Notes: a model not told the origin generated them from the sequence alone. A stretch of 64,000 nt of DNA from Promethearchaeota archaeon (GCA_030605085.1 JAUWBH010000004.1:1-64000); one strand, 5' to 3'. Counted from the stretch's first letter, positions 7,838-17,864 are shown. Translations and numbers: made by a program.

Positions 7838-9145
7838 ATGAATTTAAATATACTTAGAGAATTTATTTGGAAATACATTTTCCCAGCAATAGTTCTTATA
7901 GAAAAAAGTTCTACGCATTTATTAAGGAGAAAAAGAGAAAATACCCATAATGAAAAAAACAATATTATTATTATTCAAGGAGGGCTTACTAATAAAGGAG
8001 CCCAAGCAATGACTTTCACTGCCGTAGATCAAATAAAAAAAAGGTTTCCAAACAAAAATATTTATGTATTCTTTAATTCAGACTTCGAAAGAAATATTGA
8101 GAAAAAGAACATATATAATTTTAAACTTTTACCTTGGAATGGAAGATTTCAAATAAGATTATCTAGTTTTTGGTGTAGAATTTTCATGGGTAATTCTAAA
8201 TATGATTATTTAGAAAAAAAATTGATTAAGGTCATTAAAAATGCAAAATTTATGATTGATATTAGTGGCTATAGATTAAGTTCACAAATAGGGCAAGATT
8301 CTTGGATTTTTTATTTATTAGATATTATAATTGCAGAAAAATATTTTATTCCATATTTCGTGTTTCCTCAATCTATAGGACCGTTCAATTTTCAACTAAT
8401 TCAAAAAATCTATTTTTATCCTTTAGCAAAATTGTATTTAAAATATCCTAAAAAGATTTACATAAGAGAAAATGATGGAATAAGATATTTAAGGCAATTT
8501 AGAAAAGAAAATATTGAAAGAGCTTATGACATTGTTTTTCAAAACAAAAACTATGATCTATCTAATATTTATAAGGAGAAAGTGAATTTTCAAAATTTTC
8601 AAATTAAACTAAACTCTGTTGGTGTAATTCCTAATATTAAAATAATTGAAAGAATAAAACCAAATCAAATGTTTTCAATTTATTATCTTCTAATGAAAAA
8701 ATTAATTGACTCTAATAGAATTATTTACATATTAAAGCATTCTAATGAAGATTCAAGAATGTGTGAAAAACTTAAGGAACTTTTCCAAAATAATAGAAAT
8801 GTAATTTTTATTCCTGACGATTTAAATGTTATTGAACTAGAAAATATTATTAAAAAATTTGAATTTATAATTACTTCTCGTTATCATTCCATAGTTCATG
8901 CATATAAAAATGGGATTCCAGCTTTAGTATTTGGTTGGGCTCTAAAATATTATGAGTTGTTAAAGCTATTCAACCAATCTGAATATTATTTTGATGTTAA
9001 AAATATTATTGATCCAAAAAAAATAAAAGAAAAACTTGAATTACTGATTCAAAACTACAGAAACGAAAAGAAAGAAATTTCTACTACATTAAATTCAATT
9101 TTAAAGAAGTATAATTGTTTTGATGTTCTGTATAGATTAGCTTAA
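7838..9145 (+). CDS. Polysaccharide pyruvyl transferase family protein
   Basis: 435 aa. The region around residues 42-57 (IIIIQGG then TNKGAQAM) is the N-terminal signature of the WcaK/CsaB pyruvyl transferase family, which adds ketal pyruvate to sugars of surface polymers. The C-terminal half has the GT-B-like FIITSRYHSIVHAYKNGIPA stretch containing the RYH motif typical of the family. It is the first gene of the glycan island and is more AT-rich than the methyltransferase genes. Actual chemistry is unproven; some members are only transferase-like. Confidence 0.8.
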   Translation: MNLNILREFIWKYIFPAIVLIEKSSTHLLRRKRENTHNEKNNIIIIQGGLTNKGAQAMTFTAVDQIKKRFPNKNIYVFFNSDFERNIEKKNIYNFKLLPWNGRFQIRLSSFWCRIFMGNSKYDYLEKKLIKVIKNAKFMIDISGYRLSSQIGQDSWIFYLLDIIIAEKYFIPYFVFPQSIGPFNFQLIQKIYFYPLAKLYLKYPKKIYIRENDGIRYLRQFRKENIERAYDIVFQNKNYDLSNIYKEKVNFQNFQIKLNSVGVIPNIKIIERIKPNQMFSIYYLLMKKLIDSNRIIYILKHSNEDSRMCEKLKELFQNNRNVIFIPDDLNVIELENIIKKFEFIITSRYHSIVHAYKNGIPALVFGWALKYYELLKLFNQSEYYFDVKNIIDPKKIKEKLELLIQNYRNEKKEISTTLNSILKKYNCFDVLYRLA

Positions 9146-9228
9146 TGATCCTTAATGTTTTTTACATCTACAATCCAAGTTTAACAAAATTTTTTGAACA
9201 TTTTTACCACATTTCACATCTTCATTGC

Positions 9229-10728
9229 TTATTTTATTTGAAATGTTCTTATAAGTTTATCACACATCATATAATATATTCGAGCCAATGAAGAATTTGA
9301 ATCAGAATCGTGTATTAATTTACTATAAAAAAGATCTAGAGAAACTCTTAATTTGTATAGAAGAGTTATGATTCTTAATTGATATTTCTTTTTATCATAG
9401 TTCTTAATTTGAAATTCCCATTTTTTTAAAGTTTTAATGGAATTTTCAAATGTATAATACGGTTGTGGTTTTGGAGTGAGCCAATAATCATCACAAATGA
9501 ATCCTTGCTCTTTTGCTAATTTATATAAATCAGTTCCAGGAAATAGCATCGTCCTTGAGATCACTATTCTATTAGGTTTAATAATTTTTATTAAATTAAT
9601 CGTTTCTCTAATGGTTTCATTCGTTTCTCCAGGATTTCCAACCATTATAAAAGGAAATGCGGGGAGATTATCTTTTTTAAAAATAGAAAAGGTTTTAATA
9701 ACTGATTTAAGCGATAATTTTTTATTAATATTTTTAAGGATTTTTTTAGAACCAGATTCAACTCCAATTCCAACGGAAACGCAACCTGCATTTTTTAGCC
9801 AATATACTAACTCCTTTGTAATTCCCTCTGCCTTTGTTTGACAGGTAAAGTTTATTTTTAAATTTCGATTGATTATTTCTTTACAAATCTTTATACTTTT
9901 CTTAGGTATTAATGTAAATGTATAATCCCAAAATCTAAAAAATTTAAATCCCAATTTCTTATAATAAAACTCAATTTCGTCAACAACCTTTTCCGGAGAT
10001 CTAAATTTGACTTTTTTACCCCAAAATGAAGTTGCAGAACAAAATTGGCAGTTTAAGGGACATCCTCTTGAAGTTATAATACTAATACTCTTACTTTTTT
10101 CATAAACGTATGATAAATGAGACAAATCTTTGATGTAAAAAGGGAGGCTTTCTTTCAATGTAGGATAATTTCTAAATATCTCTAATTGCTCTTCTGAAAA
10201 TGGAAACGGAAGAGAATCCAAGTCAGTGATAATATCTTTTTCGGTAGCTATATTTTTGATAATGACTCCATTTTTTCTATAAGCTATTCCTCCTACTGAT
10301 TCTAATGGAATTCTTCCCTCAATTGCCTTAATTAAATTTAATAATTTTTTTTCGCCTTCTCCAAACACAATATAGTCAATGTTAAAGTTTTGAAGTAACT
10401 GGTCGCACATAAAAGTTGAATGGTGCCCTCCAAAAATCACAATTGTGTTTTTTTTAATTTTTCGAATAAGATATAGCAATTTAAATGCGTTGTATCTCCC
10501 TTCAGTTTGACAACTTATTCCAATGATATCTGCATCTTCTTTCGTTAATATTCTTTCAATATAATCCCAACTATCAAAAAAAAAGTTATATATTTTACAG
10601 TTGTAATTATGATTTTTTAGGTACGAATATAAATAACTTAACCCCGATTCAGGGCATGTTTGAATCAAAATTTCTTTTCCATATCTTGATTGATCGAGTT
10701 TTGGTGGATTTAGTAATAAGATTTTCAT
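9229..10728 (-). CDS. B12-binding radical SAM protein
   Basis: 499 aa. Residues 1-145 form a B12-binding Rossmann domain (LLLNPPK start, IFGGHHSTF, FGEGE). The radical SAM core follows, with the cluster motif C-x3-C-x2-C as RGCPLNCQFC (C223, C227, C230). Such class B enzymes methylate or rearrange unactivated carbons or make unusual ring systems. No dihydrofolate or lipid context is present; neighbours are sugar genes, so a sugar or lipid-linked glycan methylase is a reasonable guess. Divergent from the FrhB-like gene across 244 bp of AT-rich DNA. Confidence 0.88.
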   Translation of the reverse strand: MKILLLNPPKLDQSRYGKEILIQTCPESGLSYLYSYLKNHNYNCKIYNFFFDSWDYIERILTKEDADIIGISCQTEGRYNAFKLLYLIRKIKKNTIVIFGGHHSTFMCDQLLQNFNIDYIVFGEGEKKLLNLIKAIEGRIPLESVGGIAYRKNGVIIKNIATEKDIITDLDSLPFPFSEEQLEIFRNYPTLKESLPFYIKDLSHLSYVYEKSKSISIITSRGCPLNCQFCSATSFWGKKVKFRSPEKVVDEIEFYYKKLGFKFFRFWDYTFTLIPKKSIKICKEIINRNLKINFTCQTKAEGITKELVYWLKNAGCVSVGIGVESGSKKILKNINKKLSLKSVIKTFSIFKKDNLPAFPFIMVGNPGETNETIRETINLIKIIKPNRIVISRTMLFPGTDLYKLAKEQGFICDDYWLTPKPQPYYTFENSIKTLKKWEFQIKNYDKKKYQLRIITLLYKLRVSLDLFYSKLIHDSDSNSSLARIYYMMCDKLIRTFQIK

Positions 10729-10972
10729 AATTTTCTTATTTTTTGAATTTATGATTTTTTTAATAATTCCTCTCTCATATAAATTTTTTTCTCTTATTTT
10801 CAGTGGAATTTTGAGATATCTCGCTCTATTTCAGTATTGACTAAAAATCCAAAATTATATCATAAATTATAACTATTATCTTTGTATTAAAAATAAAAAT
10901 GATTTATAAAATGAATTACCTAGGAGATATTTAAATTTATATAACAATCATTGCATTTAGAGATTTTTTTTA

Positions 10973-12259
10973 ATGAATAAATCAAATATCATAAAAACAA
11001 GAGAATTAGATTTATGCATTTCATGTGAAATCTGCGTTTTAGCTTGTCCTGTAAATGCGATTACAACGAAATTTTTATATGGTCAATTCATTCCAGAAGT
11101 TAATAGCGATAAATGTACTATGTGTGGTTATTGTTTAGAAATATGTCCTGGTATTGATATTTATCCTTTAGAATTGAGAGAAAGAAAAATTTATGATATT
11201 ATTTGTGAGAATTATTTAGAATGCTATACGGCATATAGCAAGGACATTGAAATTAGAAAAAATTCTACAAGTGGAGGATTAATTACAAATTTAGTAATTG
11301 AATTAATAAAGGATAAGATATTTGATTTTGTTTTTGTTTTAGATTTTGACAAATTTAACGGGAAATTCGCTAGATTAGAAGCTACTAATGATATCAATAA
11401 AATATTTAAATCATCTAAATCAAAATATATACCTGCTTCTGTATACAATGTAATTAGAATATTGAAAAAGAATGATTATAAAAATTACATAATTATAGGA
11501 ACACCATGCCAAATATATGGAATCAAGAAGTTTATCAAAAAATATAGAATCCCTGAAAAATCATTACTTTTTTTAGGATTATTTTGTTCTCATACTTTAA
11601 ATTTTAATGTACTTCAATTTTTTGAAGATCATTATGCTAAATCGAACGAAAAAATAAGTAAATTCCAATTTCGTACAAAAGAAAAATATGGATGGCCAGG
11701 ACATTCTAAAATATCTTTTGATTCAGGGAGAGATATATTTGTTAATAAAACCGTCCGAATGGCATTAAAAAAATATTTCAAATTGAATAGATGCTTATTT
11801 TGCTTCGATAAATTAAATAGATTAGCAGATATCTCGTTCGGAGATTGTTATATAGAATTTAATGACGATTTGAGGGGGAAATCAAATGTAATGATTAGAA
11901 CAAAAAAAGGGAAAGAAATATTTGATAATTACTCTTTTTTATTTACTTTAGTGAAAGAAAATATTGAAAAAATTTGGAAATCTCAGAAATTACTAGAAAA
12001 AAGAGATAATTTATTTTATGTTAAGATAATGGTGAATGAAAATAAAATATATCCAAAATACGATTTAAACTATATATGTAATCGTAGAATGGAAAAAAAG
12101 TTAGTAAAATCGCAGAATTATATCAAATGGGGAAAAAATAACAATTTTTATAAAATAAGATTCAGACTTTTTCTATCACATTTATTAAATAAATTTAACA
12201 AACTCTTTCTTTCACATTTATTAAATAAAAAAATTGTAAAATATTTAAGGAACATATAG
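10973..12259 (+). CDS. FrhB-like flavoprotein with N-terminal 2[4Fe-4S] ferredoxin
   Basis: 428 aa. Two ferredoxin motifs (C15, C18, C21, C25 and C48, C51, C54, C58) precede an FrhB/F420 hydrogenase-beta domain (TSGGLITNL, then GTPCQIYG and ADISFGDCY). Such proteins feed electrons through Fe-S and FAD, often with F420, into a reductase reaction. Stand-alone copies recur in bacterial and archaeal polysaccharide clusters next to pyruvyl transferases, as here. A TATA-like run (TTTAAATTTATATAA) ends about 30 bases before the ATG. The C-terminal 60 residues contain a near-duplicated LFLSHLLNK segment. Sugar reduction or desaturation is the likely role, by context. Confidence 0.82.
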   Translation: MNKSNIIKTRELDLCISCEICVLACPVNAITTKFLYGQFIPEVNSDKCTMCGYCLEICPGIDIYPLELRERKIYDIICENYLECYTAYSKDIEIRKNSTSGGLITNLVIELIKDKIFDFVFVLDFDKFNGKFARLEATNDINKIFKSSKSKYIPASVYNVIRILKKNDYKNYIIIGTPCQIYGIKKFIKKYRIPEKSLLFLGLFCSHTLNFNVLQFFEDHYAKSNEKISKFQFRTKEKYGWPGHSKISFDSGRDIFVNKTVRMALKKYFKLNRCLFCFDKLNRLADISFGDCYIEFNDDLRGKSNVMIRTKKGKEIFDNYSFLFTLVKENIEKIWKSQKLLEKRDNLFYVKIMVNENKIYPKYDLNYICNRRMEKKLVKSQNYIKWGKNNNFYKIRFRLFLSHLLNKFNKLFLSHLLNKKIVKYLRNI

Positions 12260-12346
12260 TTTTTTTCATAAGATTTTAATTAAATATGAAGAGTATTGAA
12301 AGAGAATTTAGAAATTAAAAATCTTTAAAAAAAGAAGTTAAAGCCA

Positions 12347-14095
12347 ATGTATTTAAAATTAGCAAGAAAAAATTGGGAAGTTAATGAATTTAAAATTAAC
12401 AAAAGACAAAAAGATTATAATTTTTTTGATAAAGCTAACGTGAGCGTTTTCATTTACGGATATCCATTTAACGATATTAAAAAATGTTGGGTATCTGCTA
12501 ATGATGTATGGAATCTTTATTTGAAGGATGAATTGAATTTCATTCATAACATTGAAGGTGTTTATGGAATAATAATCCTAGATAGGAAAAGAAGAAAATG
12601 TTTTGTAATAATAGACCGTTATGGTGTTTATAGTTTATTTTATTTTAAAGATAGTAATTATTTTATCATATCAGATACGATAAGTGAGATCGTTGCTTTT
12701 ATGCCCAATGTTAAATTAAATAAAGATAGTATCATTGAATATCTTTTTTTAGGGTATTGCATTAAACTTGGAAATAAAACTCATATAGAACAAATATATG
12801 AATTTGAAGGGGCTGTAATTTATAAAATAGATGAAACTCTCAATATGAAACAAGAGATATATTGGAATTTTTTATGTAATTCAAGAAAAAGATTAAATAT
12901 GGAAAATTTTCGAAAGCTTTTCAATTTATATATATCAACAGCTCTAAATCTAGAAAATAAAATCTCTCTTGCCCTAACAGGAGGTTTAGACACAAGGACA
13001 ATATTGTCAGCATCTTTTTATAAAAAAGAAAAGTTACATTGTTGCACTTACGGTATTAGTAAAAAAACTAAAGATGTGAAACTTGCTAGAAAAATTTCAA
13101 AATATTTTGGAATTGACCATAGTTTTTACGAGTTAGATGAATTTTTCATAAAGAATTTACCAAAAAATTTAGAAGAAAATGCAGATATATATAATGGTTT
13201 AATCGCTACATTAAATTATTTACATATTAAAGAATTATGTGAAAAGGAGGAAGCAAAAGGAGAATTATTTATTTGGGGAATTTTAGGGAACGAACTTTGG
13301 GGTAGTATTCTTGGCCATTTAGTCAAAATGAAGAGTAATTTAAATATTGACGAACTTTCTCTATTGATTGTAAAAACAAGTATTCCCAATAGAAGTGTAC
13401 TTAAAATTCTTAAAAATTACAACGAGTTCGGTCTAACAAATTTATTAAGAAATTTAATAAAGAGAGGATTATCAAATGTTAATAATTCTGCCAATCCCGT
13501 AATACTTTTGGATTTTTTTGCATTACGAAACTTCTGTTCAAATTGGGCAAGTAATTTAATAAAGTTGAGCGGAAAATATTTTAAAGTTTTTATTGGTTAT
13601 CTCAATAATAAATTATTGCGAGAAATCCCTTTTATACCTCTAGAAGATAAAATATCGAGATCTATCCAAAAGTATATTGTTACTAAAAATAATTCTTATC
13701 TGGCAAGATTGCCTTTAGATTCAGGTATGTTCATTAAATCTAATTTAATTTTAAAATTTATAACTCGAATAAGGAGCTTAATAGAAAATATAGTTTGGAA
13801 AGTAAATGAATATTCGTATAAATTATTTAAAAAGAGAATTTTTAATATATCGCCTCCTCTACATGATTATTTTAATTGGTTGCGTAATTATCATAAAAGT
13901 TTTGTAATTAATACTCTGACCTATGAAAAAATGGTAACAAAGAAATTATTTGAAAAGCAAATTTTAAAAAAAATAATAAAGTTATATTTAAATGGAGAAA
14001 GTTCCCTTCATTTATTTATTTCTTCTCTTATTTCACTAGAAATATGGCTTAAAAATCTCTTGAACTACCACTCACTCAAGTGTGTAGATTCCTAA
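12347..14095 (+). CDS. Asparagine synthase-like enzyme with degenerate glutaminase domain, IS-derived C-terminus
   Basis: 582 aa. Residues 1-160 are a class II glutamine amidotransferase-like domain (IEGVYGIIILDR, IIDRYGVYSLFYF) that lacks the N-terminal catalytic Cys, so it should not hydrolyse glutamine. Residues ~185-560 are the asparagine synthase fold with a PP-loop variant ALTGGLDTRTI (209-219). Family members in glycan clusters amidate sugars or peptides using free ammonia or another donor. The last ~11 codons (NYHSLKCVDS and stop) read into the end of a tnpB element remnant on the opposite strand. The natural C-terminus has thus been replaced. It may be slightly truncated but otherwise intact. 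Confidence 0.78.
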   Translation: MYLKLARKNWEVNEFKINKRQKDYNFFDKANVSVFIYGYPFNDIKKCWVSANDVWNLYLKDELNFIHNIEGVYGIIILDRKRRKCFVIIDRYGVYSLFYFKDSNYFIISDTISEIVAFMPNVKLNKDSIIEYLFLGYCIKLGNKTHIEQIYEFEGAVIYKIDETLNMKQEIYWNFLCNSRKRLNMENFRKLFNLYISTALNLENKISLALTGGLDTRTILSASFYKKEKLHCCTYGISKKTKDVKLARKISKYFGIDHSFYELDEFFIKNLPKNLEENADIYNGLIATLNYLHIKELCEKEEAKGELFIWGILGNELWGSILGHLVKMKSNLNIDELSLLIVKTSIPNRSVLKILKNYNEFGLTNLLRNLIKRGLSNVNNSANPVILLDFFALRNFCSNWASNLIKLSGKYFKVFIGYLNNKLLREIPFIPLEDKISRSIQKYIVTKNNSYLARLPLDSGMFIKSNLILKFITRIRSLIENIVWKVNEYSYKLFKKRIFNISPPLHDYFNWLRNYHKSFVINTLTYEKMVTKKLFEKQILKKIIKLYLNGESSLHLFISSLISLEIWLKNLLNYHSLKCVDS

Positions 14096-14232
14096 TTCAT
14101 CGAAAACAGCTCAACAAGATTCGGGAATCGTGCCGAGTCTTACATTTTCTCCAAAGGCTTAACTTCCCGCTATTCCCTCGGTAGAATTCCGTTTCTTTTT
14201 GTAGTCGTTGGTTATCCGACCAAAGAGTAGGA
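14061..14232 (-). mobile_element. IS200/IS605-type tnpB 3' remnant with right-end hairpin
   Basis: On the minus strand one frame reads like a decayed TnpB C-terminus: NGILPRE, stop, REVKPLEKM, stop, DSARFPN. It is followed by TTAGGAAT, an imperfect hairpin (CTACACACTTGAGTGAGTGG) and GTAGTTCA. The decayed element at 48.2 kb ends the same way: TAGGAA, hairpin, then TAGTTCA. Base composition is richer in GC than the flanks. Only the 3' end survives; no tnpA or left end is visible. The element end lies inside the last codons of the asparagine synthase-like gene. Confidence 0.65.
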
Positions 14233-14312
14233 ATTAATTAAAAGATATCTTAAGAGAATTTAAAAAAAAGGAGTAAGAAGATTTAATGAATTCTCCTCAA
14301 GTTCAATTCATC

Positions 14313-14359
14313 ACCTTCCTAAAGAGAGGGTATTTTCTTGAGCAGTCAGGATAAAATTT
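14313..14359. repeat. Dispersed intergenic motif, copy 1
   Basis: Contains a small hairpin (CCTT...GAGG) followed by TTTTCTTGAGCAGTCAGG and ATAAAATTT. The same order recurs at 37176-37236. It lies between the tnpB remnant and the downstream end of a minus-strand radical SAM gene. No coding potential seen. It could be a small RNA, terminator-like element or miniature repeat. Confidence 0.5.
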
Positions 14360-14394
14360 CTTAAGATTATTTGCAAAATGATATGAAATATGAG

Positions 14395-15402
14395 TTAATA
14401 ATCGAAACGAGCAAGGTTTAACTTTTTAAGGAAATATTTGATTTGATTGCGCATATTAAGTGGTAAATATATGCTAAGTACTTTTACCAAATACTCTTTT
14501 AGCACATACATTTTCAAAAAAATAGGATTCATAATTTTTAAGTTGGTTTCTTTTATTGCCTTTTTCAACAGATAAGTATCTAGTATATTTAGTGGGCATC
14601 CACAAAACTCAAAAGGACATCGAACAATTTTGTTATTAAATTTAATTTTATCATATATATTTCCCATAGGTTTACGTATTTGATTACAGAAAGTTAAATC
14701 ACCATTTGGATTAATCACTCCTATATTATATCCAGCGTTACAGAAGTTTCCTTTTTGACGATTTACATTTATTTCTTTCATACTTAAGCCAAAATTCCTA
14801 ATTTCTTTCTCAGTGTAAGAGTTAGGATAGATTTTTCCATTATATTCTCCAAAAAAAGATTTAAATTCCAATTGGATTCCTTTTTCATAAAAAAATTTCT
14901 TATATTTATCAATTTCGTCTAAAAGTTGAGGATGTGCTACTTCAAACGCCTTAATATTAAATCCTTTTTCTTTACACAACCGAAAATTATATATATATTT
15001 GTCCAATAAATTAAGTCTTTCTAATTCTTTAATATGTAATGACGCAATAATCTGAATTACTCTTTCTGGATCTATTTTCTCTGCGAATTCTTTAAGCTTT
15101 ACTGAAGTCAAGTTAGTAACAAGTCGGATAAAGTGATTTCTTGTTAATTCTACGCAAGCTTCAATTATATTTGGGATTAAAAATGGTTCCCCTCCTCCTG
15201 TAAAACTAATTTTAAATGTCTTATTTGTTTTATTGACAGTTTTAATTAATGCCGGAATATTTATTTTGTGAATTTCAGCAGTTTTTTTTAAAGGATTCTT
15301 GGAACAACACCATAGACAATTTAAATTAGATCTATGAGTAATATTCCAATGCAACCAAGCATCATATTTTTGATTTTTATTTCGTAGACGATTTCTAATC
15401 AT
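14395..15402 (-). CDS. Radical SAM/SPASM-like protein with Ser in place of first cluster Cys
   Basis: 335 aa. The N-terminal region has the radical SAM layout, but the cluster motif reads HRSNLNCLWCC: Ser25 sits where the first Cys of C-x3-C-x2-C belongs, with C29 and C32 present and an extra C33. One base (TCT versus TGT) would restore it. The usual FTGGGEPFL motif is intact. A C-terminal Cys set (FCNAGYNIG, FCNQIRK, CPFEFCGCPL) resembles a SPASM/twitch domain. It may be inactive, use C33, or carry a base error. It is last in the minus-strand run 17628 to 14395 of sugar genes. Confidence 0.75.
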   Translation of the reverse strand: MIRNRLRNKNQKYDAWLHWNITHRSNLNCLWCCSKNPLKKTAEIHKINIPALIKTVNKTNKTFKISFTGGGEPFLIPNIIEACVELTRNHFIRLVTNLTSVKLKEFAEKIDPERVIQIIASLHIKELERLNLLDKYIYNFRLCKEKGFNIKAFEVAHPQLLDEIDKYKKFFYEKGIQLEFKSFFGEYNGKIYPNSYTEKEIRNFGLSMKEINVNRQKGNFCNAGYNIGVINPNGDLTFCNQIRKPMGNIYDKIKFNNKIVRCPFEFCGCPLNILDTYLLKKAIKETNLKIMNPIFLKMYVLKEYLVKVLSIYLPLNMRNQIKYFLKKLNLARFDY

Positions 15403-15430
15403 AATTTACCAGAAGTAATTCAATAGGAAA

Positions 15431-16564
15431 TCAAAAGAATTGTTTTATCTTACTTATAATGAAGTCTTGATCATCATTTGTAAAATGATATGAAAAAGGA
15501 AGGGTCAAAATTTTTTTAGAAATTTCTTCTGTTATCGGAAGATCTCCTTCACGATACCCGAATTTAACTTTATAAAATGTCATTAAATGGATAGGATTAA
15601 AATATACCTTCGTGAATATTCCATTTTTAGACAAAAAATTTTGCAAATCTTCTCTTTTCTCTGGATTTTTTAAAAAAATACTATATAATTGGTAAACAGT
15701 CCTTTGTCCATTAATTTCAGGAATAATTTGAATATTTGGAATTTTTTCTAAATTTTTATCATAATACTTACCTTTTTCCCTGCGAATTTTTATAATTTTT
15801 TCAATTTTTTCTAATTGAGATATTCCTAAGGCAGCACACATAGTCGGAATTCTAAAATTATATCCAACTTCTACATAATCAGATTCATAAATATTTGAAA
15901 ACGATTCTTTTCCTAAATGTTTCATTTCTCCATGAGACCTTATAAATAAAAGTTTTTTATAAATGACTTCATCATTTGTACAGATAGCACCACCCTCTCC
16001 TGTCGTTAAAATTTTATTCTGACAAAAGCTAAACATACCAGCATGACCCATTGTTCCAGCAAATTTATTATTAATTTTTGCTCCAAAACTCTCTGCAGAA
16101 TCTTCTATTAATATTAAGCCAAAATCTTCAGCAATTTCCCTTATTATTTCAATATTTTTACAAACTTTGCCTCCATAATGCATTGGAATAATTGCTCTTG
16201 TCTTATTAGAAACTTTTTCTTTAACATTTTCTGGATCTAAACCAATCGTATCTTCTTCAATTTCAGCGAAAATGGGTCTTGCACCGGCTAAAATAACACA
16301 ATTTGCAGTTGAGATAAAAGATAGGGACGGTACTATTACTTCTCCTGATCTAATCCCATACGCTAATAATAATGCGTGTAAAGCAGAAGTACCCGAATTA
16401 AAACTTAAAACATGTTTTACTTTAAAATATTTTCCAAGTTTTTCCTCAAATTCACGGATTTCTGGACCAGTAGCCCAATGCGAGCCTCTTCTTATGATAT
16501 TATTAACTGATTTAATATCCTTTTTATCCCAATAAATGTCAAAAAGAGGGTATTTTTTAACCAT
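15431..16564 (-). CDS. DegT/DnrJ/EryC1/StrS-family sugar aminotransferase
   Basis: 377 aa, full length for the family. PLP-binding features: FNSGTSALHA, IEDSAESFGA (D155) and the Schiff-base lysine K184 in QNKILTTGEGG. It transfers an amino group to a keto-sugar nucleotide. Immediately upstream in the same direction (17-bp gap) is a PseB/CapD-like 4,6-dehydratase, the classic supplier of its 4-keto substrate, as in pseudaminic, legionaminic and bacillosamine pathways. It resembles PseC/LegC/PglE in role; the exact sugar is not determined. Confidence 0.9.
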   Translation of the reverse strand: MVKKYPLFDIYWDKKDIKSVNNIIRRGSHWATGPEIREFEEKLGKYFKVKHVLSFNSGTSALHALLLAYGIRSGEVIVPSLSFISTANCVILAGARPIFAEIEEDTIGLDPENVKEKVSNKTRAIIPMHYGGKVCKNIEIIREIAEDFGLILIEDSAESFGAKINNKFAGTMGHAGMFSFCQNKILTTGEGGAICTNDEVIYKKLLFIRSHGEMKHLGKESFSNIYESDYVEVGYNFRIPTMCAALGISQLEKIEKIIKIRREKGKYYDKNLEKIPNIQIIPEINGQRTVYQLYSIFLKNPEKREDLQNFLSKNGIFTKVYFNPIHLMTFYKVKFGYREGDLPITEEISKKILTLPFSYHFTNDDQDFIISKIKQFF

Positions 16565-16581
16565 ATACTATCGTTCAAAAA

Positions 16582-17628
16582 TTATAATAAATTTATATTT
16601 TTAAGAAAATTTCTTATTTCTTCCTTTTTTAAAGGCATACTACTTTCAGTATTGTAACAAAAATTTTTATCGTTAAGAACTTTTAATCCTTTAATCTTAG
16701 GTTTTTTAATTTCTATATTATGTCCAATATTAATTAATGGATATATAATATACATATTTTCTGTCTCGTAGCAAGAAGAAAATTCAATTGGTGAGATTAA
16801 TTCCTCATTAAGTTTTTCTCCTAGAATTGGTCCAATTTTTTCAATTCTTATCATAGATGGATCTTTTCCTATTTTTGGACAATATTCCTCAATGATAATC
16901 TCAATAAGATCCTTTATAAATACAGTAGGCATTTTAAATACGAATATTTCACCTCCTTCCGCTAAATAAGCTGCTTTTAATACTAACTTAACAGCTTGGG
17001 AGATGCTGAGGATAAATCTTTTCATTTTTATATCAGTTAAAGTAATTACATCTCCACTCTTAATTTGTGCTTTAATCAATGGAATAATTGAACCTCGTGA
17101 TCCTAATACATTACCGAAGCGAACACAAGATATTTTTGTTAAATGAGTTCTATTTTGCAAATTTCGTAAGACACATAAATGTTCTCCTAGAAACTTTGTT
17201 ACTCCCATAACTGTAGTTGGATTTACAGCTTTATCTGTAGAGATATGTATGAGTTTTTTCACATTACATTTGAAAGTTGTTTTGATTACGTTTTCTAATC
17301 CCTGAATGTTTACATTAATCGCTTCCAATGGATTATATTCACTAATAAAGACATGTTTTATTGCGGCAGCGTTAAAAACATAATCAACATTATTTAATGC
17401 ATATTCAACTCTTTTATAATTTCTGATATCACCTAATATAAATCTCAGTTTCGGGATTGAGTCTTTGAAATTTAATTTTGTTTTCCAAAGCTCATTTTCA
17501 GAATTAGATAATATTCTAATCGTCTTTGGATTGAATTTTAGTAATTGGGAAACGATTTCCGTACCAATAGAACCAGTTCCTCCAAATACCATTATTACTT
17601 TATCTTCGAAAAAAGAAGAAATATTCAA
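16582..17628 (-). CDS. CapD/PseB/LegB-like UDP-sugar 4,6-dehydratase (SDR)
   Basis: 348 aa. NAD(P)-binding GGTGSIG at 16-22. The active-site region is STDKAVNPTTVMGVTK, where the SDR Tyr is replaced by Met (M-G-V-T-K), as is typical of the CapD/PseB/FlaA1 group. It converts UDP-GlcNAc to a 4-keto-6-deoxy sugar. It starts the minus-strand run with the aminotransferase and radical SAM gene, and is divergent from the NeuC-like gene (236-bp shared regulatory gap). Family placement is firm; product stereochemistry is not. Confidence 0.88.
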   Translation of the reverse strand: MNISSFFEDKVIMVFGGTGSIGTEIVSQLLKFNPKTIRILSNSENELWKTKLNFKDSIPKLRFILGDIRNYKRVEYALNNVDYVFNAAAIKHVFISEYNPLEAINVNIQGLENVIKTTFKCNVKKLIHISTDKAVNPTTVMGVTKFLGEHLCVLRNLQNRTHLTKISCVRFGNVLGSRGSIIPLIKAQIKSGDVITLTDIKMKRFILSISQAVKLVLKAAYLAEGGEIFVFKMPTVFIKDLIEIIIEEYCPKIGKDPSMIRIEKIGPILGEKLNEELISPIEFSSCYETENMYIIYPLINIGHNIEIKKPKIKGLKVLNDKNFCYNTESSMPLKKEEIRNFLKNINLL

Positions 17629-17810
17629 TATCCTTATTCACAATTATGAAATTATTCTAATATTATCTTCTAAATAAACAAATATTAAATATTTAATTAA
17701 CTAAATTATTATTTCAACTGTTCAAACTCTTATAAATTTTTATAAATAATCAGAAGGTTGTCTTAATAAATTTCTTTAGCAAAAAAATAAAATCGTTTTA
17801 TGTCTAATAA

Positions 17811-17820
17811 TTTATATATA
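17811..17820 (+). promoter_or_regulatory. TATA box of NeuC-like gene
   Basis: TTTATATATA, 45 bases before the ATG at 17865. That would place transcription start near 17845 with a short ~20-base leader. It is the clearest TATA-like run in this AT-rich divergent gap, but AT richness makes false positives easy. Confidence 0.4.
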
Positions 17821-17864
17821 TGGCGCATTAAAAATACAACTCACCTAATATACTTTAAGTTTTT

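Noticed and set aside
14280..14380. Box C/D sRNA (GTGATGA present on the minus strand)
   Set aside because: No correctly spaced D box (CTGA) follows it.
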